Shown: positions 1 through 4,665 of the stretch, one piece after another
Position numbering within the stretch: the stretch's first letter is position 1
Layout of the letters: each line of letters starts with the position of its first letter
Assembly (NCBI GenBank): GCA_031262005.1
Contig: JAISIO010000052.1
Span: 1 to 8,153 of the forward strand
Length of the DNA stretch: 8,153 bases
Source of the DNA: Bacteroidales bacterium
Lineage (GTDB): Bacteria; Bacteroidota; Bacteroidia; Bacteroidales; UBA1715
Reading direction: 5' to 3'
The notes under the pieces: generated by a model
Database searches by the model: none
What the model saw: only the letters and a program-made list of their open reading frames with translations
Told to the model about the DNA's origin: nothing
Made by a program: the position numbers and the translations under genes

Positions 1-233
1 CTTTCTACACATTCCCTGCTCACAGCTCCGTGTGTTTCAATAATGTGCGACGGCACGTTTAAAATATCCTGTTTTATTTCGTTGGCATATGCCACCAATG
101 CGCCCTTAAAATATGCCGAGCTTCCGGCAATTGCTGTAATGCTGTGCGCAATAGCTCCGCCCGTACAGCTTTCGGCAGTAGAAATTGTTGCGTTTTGAGC
201 GAAAAGTGCTGTTCCTATGTGTTTTGCTATCAT
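1..233 (-). CDS. CinA C-terminal domain / PncC-like nicotinamide-nucleotide amidohydrolase (partial, 5' end only)
   Basis: This is the N-terminal 77 codons of a gene that continues past the left edge. By family knowledge, PncC deamidates nicotinamide mononucleotide to nicotinic acid mononucleotide in the cytoplasm, recycling the pyridine nucleotide by-product of DNA ligase. The sequence shows the signature TAESCTGG at residues 19-26 (the nucleophile-type Ser is residue 22). It is followed by ITAIAGSSAYFKG (32-44), VAYANEIK (47-54) and HGAVSRE (68-74), which track E. coli PncC closely. The start is the ATG at 231-233, because the conserved domain begins only about 15 residues later. There is therefore no N-terminal MoCF domain, and this is the short stand-alone form (usually about 160 residues) rather than full-length CinA. 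It lies 185 bp downstream of dgt on the same strand. I see no TAnnTTTG box directly upstream, so it may be read through from dgt. Confidence 0.9.
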   Translation of the reverse strand, partial: MIAKHIGTALFAQNATISTAESCTGGAIAHSITAIAGSSAYFKGALVAYANEIKQDILNVPSHIIETHGAVSRECVE

Positions 234-296
234 TAGTAAATTTATTTGTATTTTTAAACTTCTGGTTAATAGTGTTTTATTCAGCTCTTTTTATTT

Positions 297-360
297 TGGA
301 TTGCTTCGTTCCTCGCAATGACGCTTTTTTGTACGTCATTGCGAGGAACGAAGCAATCCA
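297..360. repeat. Perfect long palindrome, dispersed-repeat type (27-bp arms, 10-nt loop)
   Basis: The arms at 297-323 and 334-360 are perfect reverse complements, separated by a T-rich 10-nt loop (324-333). A G-T pair (296/361) and two A-T pairs extend the stem slightly. Each arm contains the core CATTGCGAGGAACGAAGC or its complement. I recognise this core from memory as a sequence that recurs in intergenic regions of many bacterial genomes and yields spurious peptides such as VIARNEAIQ. It lies between dgt and cinA, both on the minus strand, so it would be transcribed if dgt reads through. No T-tract directly follows the stem on either strand, so I do not call it an intrinsic terminator. 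It may be a non-autonomous repeat (REP- or MITE-like) or an mRNA 3'-end hairpin. Confidence 0.85.
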
Positions 361-418
361 GAAAGGCGAGTTTTTATAGCATTAAAAATCAGCATATTAA
401 TAATCAAACTCAGATGTA

Positions 419-1765
419 TTATCGAATCACCGAAAATGAAATTCCTTTAATTTTTCGGTAAATTTCGAGCGCATACACATCAGTCATGCCCGAAATAAAA
501 TCAACTACGGAAAACAAATTATCATAGAAATTCGCCGATGTGAGCGAAAGCTGGCTTGGCAATAATTGCAGTAATTGATTGGTATAAAGAGAATTATTGG
601 CAACCATGGCACCAACAAACTCGGTGAGCAATTCGGTGAGAATCCTATGTCCGGCAATTTGAATTTCAATCACTTCACGCGAATTGTAAATAGTATTGTT
701 TGCAACGGTAGAAACGTGCGCAAGTGCATCTTTTGCCACACCTGTCAAGTGTTTTGTAAGCGACGAGTGAAATTCACAATTCATAATAGCTGTGTAATTG
801 TGCCAAAATACCGCCATACACTCATCTACAAGTTTATTTATGGTGCGTGAACGAAGAATCACAATTTGCTCATTTTCATCGCTTAACTCGTTTATTTGTG
901 CCAAAATATGTTGTTTTTCTTCATTACTGAAAAATGCTAACAGCAAGTTTTTTGTTTGTTCAGCAGTTAAAATTCCCAATCGGTGTGCATCTTCCAAATC
1001 CACAATTTGGTAACAAATATCATCGGCAGCTTCCATCAAATACACCAAAGGATGCCTGCCATATACGTTGCCCTGTGAATGTAATTTTTTCAAACCTAAC
1101 TCCTGTGCCACCAGTTCCAACACCGGCAATTCGCTCTGAAACACGCCATATTTTTCGTAAGGGCTTCGCCCCTCTGTAAGGTCGGTTGATGAACAAGGAT
1201 ATTTGAGCAAAGTACCAAGCGTGGCGTAGGTTAAGGCAAAACCGCCTTTTCGTCTGCCGGTAAATTGGTGTGTGAGTAAACGGAAGGCATTGGCGTTTCC
1301 TTCAAAATTCTGAAAATCAGTCAATTGTTCTTTTGTTATGCACTTATGCAAATTATTAGTATCGTAACGACTGAAATAGTGCGAAATAGTTTGTTCGCCC
1401 GAATGCCCAAAGGGCGGATTGCCCAAATCGTGAGCAATACAAGCCGCCGAAATAATTGAACCTATGCTAAAAAGCGTATCGCGAGCTATTTCGGGGTGTC
1501 GTTCGCACAAACCCACCGAAAGCAAATTGCCGAACGAACGCCCTACCGATGCAACTTCCAGGCTATGCGTTAAACGATTATGCACAAAAATACTGCCGGG
1601 CAGCGGAAAAACCTGTGTTTTGTTTTGCAAACGGCGAAATGGCGACGAAAAAATCAAACGGTCGTAATCGCGTTGAAAATCAGAGCGTATTACATCGTTT
1701 GTGGTTTGAGCTTCGTGTTCAAATCCAATTCGTTTATGCGAAAGTAGCGTGTTCCAGTTGAGCAT
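419..1765 (-). CDS. dgt: dGTPase family HD-domain deoxynucleotide triphosphohydrolase
   Basis: The gene encodes a 448-residue cytoplasmic enzyme of the family that hydrolyses dGTP (or dNTPs) to the deoxynucleoside and tripolyphosphate, limiting deoxynucleotide pools. The metal-binding HD set is visible: His67 in RLTHS, His112-Asp113 in AHDLG, and the Asp pair 248-249 in EAADDICY. The downstream PPFGHSGE (117-124) carries the catalytic-type His121 and Glu124. The N-terminal SPFRRLQNKTQVFPL (41-55) and FEGNANAFRLLT (154-165) are also typical of Dgt. The length matches the family. The start is the ATG at 1763-1765; it precedes the conserved MLNWNTLLSHKR region and lies about 45 bp downstream of a minus-strand -7 box. 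It is divergent from the beta-barrel gene at 1866. The exact dNTP preference cannot be read from the sequence. Confidence 0.95.
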   Translation of the reverse strand: MLNWNTLLSHKRIGFEHEAQTTNDVIRSDFQRDYDRLIFSSPFRRLQNKTQVFPLPGSIFVHNRLTHSLEVASVGRSFGNLLSVGLCERHPEIARDTLFSIGSIISAACIAHDLGNPPFGHSGEQTISHYFSRYDTNNLHKCITKEQLTDFQNFEGNANAFRLLTHQFTGRRKGGFALTYATLGTLLKYPCSSTDLTEGRSPYEKYGVFQSELPVLELVAQELGLKKLHSQGNVYGRHPLVYLMEAADDICYQIVDLEDAHRLGILTAEQTKNLLLAFFSNEEKQHILAQINELSDENEQIVILRSRTINKLVDECMAVFWHNYTAIMNCEFHSSLTKHLTGVAKDALAHVSTVANNTIYNSREVIEIQIAGHRILTELLTEFVGAMVANNSLYTNQLLQLLPSQLSLTSANFYDNLFSVVDFISGMTDVYALEIYRKIKGISFSVIR

Positions 1766-1799
1766 ATTGTGTGAGAACTCTTAAAAGTGTTGAAAAAAT

Positions 1800-1829
1800 T
1801 TTGTTAATACAAAAATAGCAGTATTTTTG
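1800..1829 (+). promoter_or_regulatory. Bacteroidota promoter (-33 TTTG and -7 TATTTTTG) for the beta-barrel gene
   Basis: A TTTG at 1800-1803 and TATTTTTG at 1822-1829 are separated by 18 bp, close to the usual TTTG-N19-TAnnTTTG arrangement. The predicted leader is about 30 nt before the ATG at 1866. The promoter overlaps any upstream extension of the reading frame, which decides the start. The -33/-7 interval also contains the -7 box of the divergent dgt promoter, so the two promoters overlap. Confidence 0.7.
1810..1817 (-). promoter_or_regulatory. Bacteroidota -7 promoter box for dgt
   Basis: On the minus strand this reads TATTTTTG, an exact match to the TAnnTTTG -7 consensus of the Bacteroidota primary sigma factor. 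It lies 45 bp upstream of the dgt ATG, which gives a leader of about 40 nt. No clear -33 TTTG sits at the expected 19-bp distance (the region is ATTAAAG-like), so the assignment rests on the -7 box and its position. Confidence 0.6.
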
Positions 1830-1865
1830 TTTTCTTTAATCTTTAAATCAAAATATCATCTAATT

Positions 1866-2675
1866 ATGAAAAAATGTATTGTTACTCTTTTCTTAGCGGC
1901 ATTAGGAAGTTCGCTTTTTGCACAGGGCGATGTGTTTAATGCCACGTTTTTAACGTTTTCGTATCAAAATCCCGTAGGGAAATGGGGAAAAATAGAAGAC
2001 CTCACACACGGCAGCAATTTAAAACGGTTTTACAAAGACACCTACGAAGCGCGCGAGTGGGGAATGTCGCTCGAATCGGGAACCACATTTTATTTCCACA
2101 ATTTTGAACCGACCGATGGCTTAAAATTTGCAATCGCATGGGATTTCTTAGATATAGGCATGAACTTATTCCGCTATGATGACGATACATATACACAGGG
2201 GCTTACAACATTTGAAACGGTTAAATGTTACGATTTATACGCAAATTATTCTATGAACGTAGGTCCTATGATTACTTATAGTCCACTTCAAGGTCTTTGC
2301 ATAGATTTATATGCCAAATGGCGTCCAACTGTGGGTGTTAACGCCTATCGCCAATTATTTTTCGATGGTCCCGAAAAAGATTTTGACGATGCTTTACGAA
2401 ATAAAATTTATACTTCCGACCCTGACTACCGCCATTTTGTAAACGAAGACGGTTCTCCGAAAGTCGACAGAAAGAAATTTGAAGAAATACGTATCGGCGG
2501 TAGCTTGGGAACTTTTTCTTTCGGTTTGAATGTGCGCTACGAATTTGTTATGATTGGCTTGGAATATATTACCGGAAAAATGCACTATGTGGCAGCCGAC
2601 CCTCTGCCACAGCAAAAAGTATGGAACCAAATGATGCGATTTAAACTTGGATTAGTATTCAATGATAAATATTAA
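1866..2675 (+). CDS. Secreted protein, probable outer-membrane beta-barrel, function unknown
   Basis: The gene encodes 269 residues. Residues 1-19 form a classical signal peptide (MKK, a hydrophobic stretch, then LFA before QGD, a signal peptidase I-like site after Ala19), so the mature protein is exported. The rest alternates short aromatic-rich beta-type stretches, for example FYFHNF, LKFAIAWDFLDIGMNLF, CIDLYAKWRPTVGV, LGTFSFGLNVRYEFVMIGLEYITG, and ends in MRFKLGLVFNDKY. That ending resembles the last strand of an outer-membrane barrel with a terminal aromatic residue. A polar, charged segment (about 170-210) looks like a loop. I do not recognise a named family. The ATG at 1866 was chosen over an in-frame TTG at 1827 because the latter lies inside the promoter and the signal peptide starts at 1866. 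A strong terminator follows, so the gene is monocistronic. The beta-barrel call is inferred from sequence pattern, not homology. Confidence 0.8.
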   Translation: MKKCIVTLFLAALGSSLFAQGDVFNATFLTFSYQNPVGKWGKIEDLTHGSNLKRFYKDTYEAREWGMSLESGTTFYFHNFEPTDGLKFAIAWDFLDIGMNLFRYDDDTYTQGLTTFETVKCYDLYANYSMNVGPMITYSPLQGLCIDLYAKWRPTVGVNAYRQLFFDGPEKDFDDALRNKIYTSDPDYRHFVNEDGSPKVDRKKFEEIRIGGSLGTFSFGLNVRYEFVMIGLEYITGKMHYVAADPLPQQKVWNQMMRFKLGLVFNDKY

Positions 2676-2711
2676 TAACGCTTAGTGGTTAATCGGTTTT
2701 ATGATTAATAT

Positions 2712-2746
2712 AAATCCTGTTGTTCATTGGAGCAACAGGATTTTTT
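2712..2746 (+). terminator. Rho-independent terminator of the beta-barrel gene
   Basis: An 11-bp perfect stem (2712-2722 with 2733-2743) can extend inward through a T-G, a T-A and a C-G pair to an ATTG tetraloop. It is followed by a run of six T residues (2741-2746, partly within the stem). It begins 37 bp after the stop codon at 2675 and separates this gene from argF. Confidence 0.85.
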
Positions 2747-2776
2747 ATTTGTTCCTCACTATCTCAACGCAAAAAA

Positions 2777-2804
2777 TTTTCAATTTTCAATTTTCAATTT
2801 TCAA
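2777..2804. repeat. Heptanucleotide tandem repeat, four units of TTTTCAA
   Basis: Four exact, contiguous 7-bp units (2777-2783, 2784-2790, 2791-2797, 2798-2804), with a partial fifth (TT) following. The array ends 8 bp before the -7 box of argF and so occupies the place where a -33 element would be. No TTTG is present there. Confidence 0.9.
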
Positions 2805-2812
2805 TTAATTTA

Positions 2813-2820
2813 TACTTTTG
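2813..2820 (+). promoter_or_regulatory. Bacteroidota -7 promoter box for argF
   Basis: TACTTTTG matches TAnnTTTG exactly, 25 bp before the argF ATG, implying a short leader of roughly 20 nt. The expected -33 position (about 2790-2793) falls inside the TTTTCAA array and has no TTTG, so the upstream element is degenerate or replaced by the repeat. Confidence 0.65.
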
Positions 2821-2845
2821 TGCTTCATACTAAAAACTACGTATT

Positions 2846-3838
2846 ATGCAACTTACAGGACGACATTTTTTGAAATTATTGGATTTCTCTCCGAGCGAAA
2901 TTCGCTACTTATTAGATTTGGCACATCAGTTAAAAAAAGATAAAAAAGCAGGATGCGAACAACAAATGTTACAAGGTAAAAACATTGCTTTGATTTTTGA
3001 AAAAACCTCAACCCGTACTCGTTGTTCTTTTGAAGTGGCAGCTTACGATCAAGGCGCACACACCACTTACTTGGGACCAACCGGTTCGCAAATTGGCTAC
3101 AAAGAAAGCATGAAAGACACCGCGCGAGTGCTTGGCAGAATGTATGACGCCATAGAATACCGCGGTTACGGACAACATTTAGTGGAAACTTTGGCACAAT
3201 ATTCAGGCGTTCCTGTGTGGAACGGTCTAACCGATGAATTTCACCCAACGCAGATTTTAGCCGATTTTATGACAATGGAAGAACATTGTACAAAACCACT
3301 CAATGCAATTTCGTTTTGCTACCTTGGCGATGCCCGCAATAATATGGGTAATTCGCTTATGGTGGGTGCTGCAAAAATGGGAATGGACGTGCGACTATGC
3401 GCTCCGAAAGCCGTGCAACCCGAAGAGGGACTTGTGGCTCAATGCCAGAAAATTGCAAAAGAAACCAGCGCAAAAATTACCATTACCGACAATGTTGATG
3501 AAGCCGTGAAAGGTGCAGATTTTCTCTATACCGACGTGTGGGTTTCCATGGGAGAACCCAAAGAAGTCGAGGCACAACGCATTGCACTTTTGCGTCCATA
3601 TCAAATAAATGCCGATGTAGTTGCCAAAACCGGAAATCCGAATGTGAAAATAATGCACTGTTTGCCCGCTTTTCACAATAGAGAAACAACCGAAGGCGAA
3701 AGAATATTTCAAGAATTTGGGCTTGAAGCATTGGAGATTACCGAAGAAGTGTTTGAAAGCCCTGCGTCAATAGTTTTTGATGAAGCCGAGAATAGATTGC
3801 ATTCAATAAAAGCTGTAATGGTGGCAACCTTACATTAG
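2846..3838 (+). CDS. argF: Ornithine carbamoyltransferase
   Basis: This 330-residue cytoplasmic enzyme condenses carbamoyl phosphate and L-ornithine to citrulline, the sixth step of arginine synthesis. A catabolic ArcB role working in reverse cannot be excluded. The carbamoyl-phosphate binding motif STRTR is at 55-59 and HPTQ at 133-136. DARNNMGNS (162-170) and the ornithine-binding loop DVWVSMG (230-236) follow, then HCLPAFH (271-277) with the substrate-binding Cys272. The protein tracks E. coli ArgI/ArgF almost throughout, including length and the ending AENRLHSIKAVMVATL. The intact SMG loop points to ornithine rather than N-succinylornithine or N-acetylornithine as the amino substrate; this is inferred from motif knowledge. 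No other arg or arc gene is adjacent, so it stands alone. The start is the ATG at 2846, just after a -7 box. The stop codon TAG (3836-3838) touches the first heptad of the downstream repeat. Confidence 0.96.
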   Translation: MQLTGRHFLKLLDFSPSEIRYLLDLAHQLKKDKKAGCEQQMLQGKNIALIFEKTSTRTRCSFEVAAYDQGAHTTYLGPTGSQIGYKESMKDTARVLGRMYDAIEYRGYGQHLVETLAQYSGVPVWNGLTDEFHPTQILADFMTMEEHCTKPLNAISFCYLGDARNNMGNSLMVGAAKMGMDVRLCAPKAVQPEEGLVAQCQKIAKETSAKITITDNVDEAVKGADFLYTDVWVSMGEPKEVEAQRIALLRPYQINADVVAKTGNPNVKIMHCLPAFHNRETTEGERIFQEFGLEALEITEEVFESPASIVFDEAENRLHSIKAVMVATLH

Positions 3839-3912
3839 TAACTAGTGATTAGAGTGTAGTGATTAGTTATTAGAATTATTCTCTAAACTCTATTCTCTAA
3901 ACTCTAATCCCT
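3837..3912. repeat. Heptad-built inverted repeat, copy A (3' side of argF)
   Basis: The left half is a run of related 7-mers starting at 3837: AGTAACT, AGTGATT, AGAGTGT, AGTGATT, AGTTATT. After a 6-bp AGAATT (3872-3877), the right half is a run of the complementary type: ATTCTCT (3878), AAACTCT (3885), ATTCTCT (3892), AAACTCT (3899), AATCCCT (3906). The outer 13 bp (3843-3855 against 3901-3913) pair with one mismatch, so the transcript could form a long hairpin. The segment 3843-3867 is identical, in the same orientation, to 4602-4626. It starts at the argF stop codon and ends about 28 bp before the -7 box of the toxin-antitoxin module. Confidence 0.85.
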
Positions 3913-3939
3913 ATTTATCTGTTTTCCCGAAAAATGGTT

Positions 3940-3947
3940 TACCTTTG
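3940..3947 (+). promoter_or_regulatory. Bacteroidota -7 promoter box for the toxin-antitoxin module
   Basis: TACCTTTG matches TAnnTTTG and lies 22 bp before the antitoxin ATG at 3970. A clear TTTG is not seen about 19 bp upstream (TTTA at 3914-3917 is the nearest resemblance). The box rules out the earlier in-frame ATG at 3934 as a start, since that codon would lie upstream of the transcription start. Confidence 0.65.
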
Positions 3948-3969
3948 TAATATACAAACAAAAAGAATT

Positions 3970-4188
3970 ATGGAAACAACAATATTTAATCCCACACAAT
4001 TGCATTTGTTACAACTGTTTACGTACAATAAAGATGAAGAAAGTTTGTCGGAATTAAAAGACGTACTGTTTAATTATTATTGCAAAAAAATAAACGAAGA
4101 AGGAAAACGAATTTGGAAAGAAAAAAATATGAGCAACGAAACTATGTATGATTTGTTGAATACTCATATTAGAACACCGTACAAATGA
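3970..4188 (+). CDS. Small antitoxin-like protein, partner of the PIN toxin
   Basis: The gene encodes 72 residues, mostly charged and predicted helical, with no signal peptide or membrane segment. The N-terminus NPTQLHLLQLF (7-17) and the C-terminus LLNTHIRTPYK (62-72) resemble, from memory, a recurrent small Bacteroidota protein family found next to PIN-domain genes. I know no formal name for that family. No obvious DNA-binding fold (ribbon-helix-helix, AbrB or HTH signature) is apparent. The stop codon overlaps the toxin start by 4 nt (ATGA at 4185-4188), the usual translational coupling of a type II antitoxin-toxin pair, and this is the main evidence for its role. The inferred role is to bind and neutralise the PIN toxin and perhaps autoregulate the promoter. 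The start is the ATG at 3970, downstream of the -7 box. Base composition is visibly more AT-rich than in argF or ubiD. Confidence 0.75.
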   Translation: METTIFNPTQLHLLQLFTYNKDEESLSELKDVLFNYYCKKINEEGKRIWKEKNMSNETMYDLLNTHIRTPYK

Positions 4189-4586
4189 AAATAGTTTTAG
4201 ATACGAATTGTCTACTTGTTTCTATCCAAGAATATTCCGATTTTCATTGGTTATGGCGGGCATTTTGTGAGAAAAAAATTGCTTTATGTTATACCGATGA
4301 AATACTGAATGAATATATAGAAGTTATATCACATTATTATTCCAGCACATTGGCAAAATATGTGATTGATACAATTGTTAATGCACCTCACGCAAAACGA
4401 ACAACACTCCATTATAAGTGGCAATTAATTACTGCCGACCCCGATGATAATAAATTTGTAGATTGCGCTCTCAATAGCGGTGCAGATTTTATTGTTAGTA
4501 ACGACCAACATTTTAACATATTGAAAGACATTGCATTTCCGAAAGTTTCGGTTGTTAGAATAGAACAGTTTAAGCAAATTTTATAA
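4185..4586 (+). CDS. PIN-domain putative toxin component (COG1569-type)
   Basis: This 133-residue protein consists of a single PIN domain, a magnesium-dependent ribonuclease fold. Visible acidic residues match the family's active site: Asp6 in VLDTN, Glu43 in ILNEYIEV, Asp88 in ADPDDNKFVDCA (84-95), and Asp107 in GADFIVSNDQHF (99-110). The DPDDNKF and AD(F/Y)IVSND motifs are characteristic of the 'putative toxin-antitoxin system toxin component, PIN family' group. It overlaps the upstream antitoxin-like gene by 4 nt, so the two form one operon. The protein appears complete, with all expected acidic positions, so it is probably active. The RNA target cannot be deduced. The module is flanked by two copies of a heptad repeat and is AT-rich compared with its neighbours, consistent with an accessory insertion, though this is inference. 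Confidence 0.9.
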   Translation: MKIVLDTNCLLVSIQEYSDFHWLWRAFCEKKIALCYTDEILNEYIEVISHYYSSTLAKYVIDTIVNAPHAKRTTLHYKWQLITADPDDNKFVDCALNSGADFIVSNDQHFNILKDIAFPKVSVVRIEQFKQIL

Positions 4587-4602
4587 CTACGCTATGTTTG
4601 TT

Positions 4603-4665
4603 AGTGATTAGAGTGTAGTGATTAGTAGTTATTTTCTAAACTCTAAACTCTAATCACTATTCTCT
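4603..4665. repeat. Heptad-built inverted repeat, copy B (between the PIN gene and ubiD)
   Basis: Nine consecutive in-phase 7-mers run across the element. The left half has AGTGATT, AGAGTGT, AGTGATT and AGTAGTT (4603-4630). The right half has ATTTTCT, AAACTCT, AAACTCT, AATCACT and ATTCTCT (4631-4665). The outer 13 bp (4602-4614 against 4647-4659) are perfect reverse complements. The 25 bp at 4602-4626 equal 3843-3867 of copy A. The element separates two convergent genes and overlaps the ubiD end: the ubiD stop codon (4657-4659) and its last two sense codons lie inside it. Confidence 0.85.

Noticed and set aside
297..360. Intrinsic terminator for dgt
   Set aside because: The stem is strong, but neither strand has a T-tract directly after it, so the repeat interpretation fits better.
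185..379. 64-codon plus-strand ORF starting near 185
   Set aside because: It begins antisense to cinA, crosses the intergenic region and ends by translating the 27-bp-arm palindrome. The peptide is the well-known artefact of that repeat.
1827..1865. Upstream TTG start extending the beta-barrel gene by 13 residues
   Set aside because: The TTG lies inside the -7 box, and the signal peptide clearly begins at the ATG at 1866.
2689..2708. Small inverted repeat TTAATC...GATTAA after the beta-barrel gene
   Set aside because: A 6-bp AT-rich stem with an 8-nt loop is expected by chance here, and a strong terminator lies just downstream.
3934..3969. Earlier ATG for the antitoxin-like gene at 3934
   Set aside because: The codon precedes the TACCTTTG -7 box at 3940, so it would not be on the mRNA, and the extra residues lack family resemblance.
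3837..4665. CRISPR-like array from the repeated 25-bp segments
   Set aside because: There are only two copies, separated by two genes, internally made of 7-mers, with no regular spacers and no cas genes.
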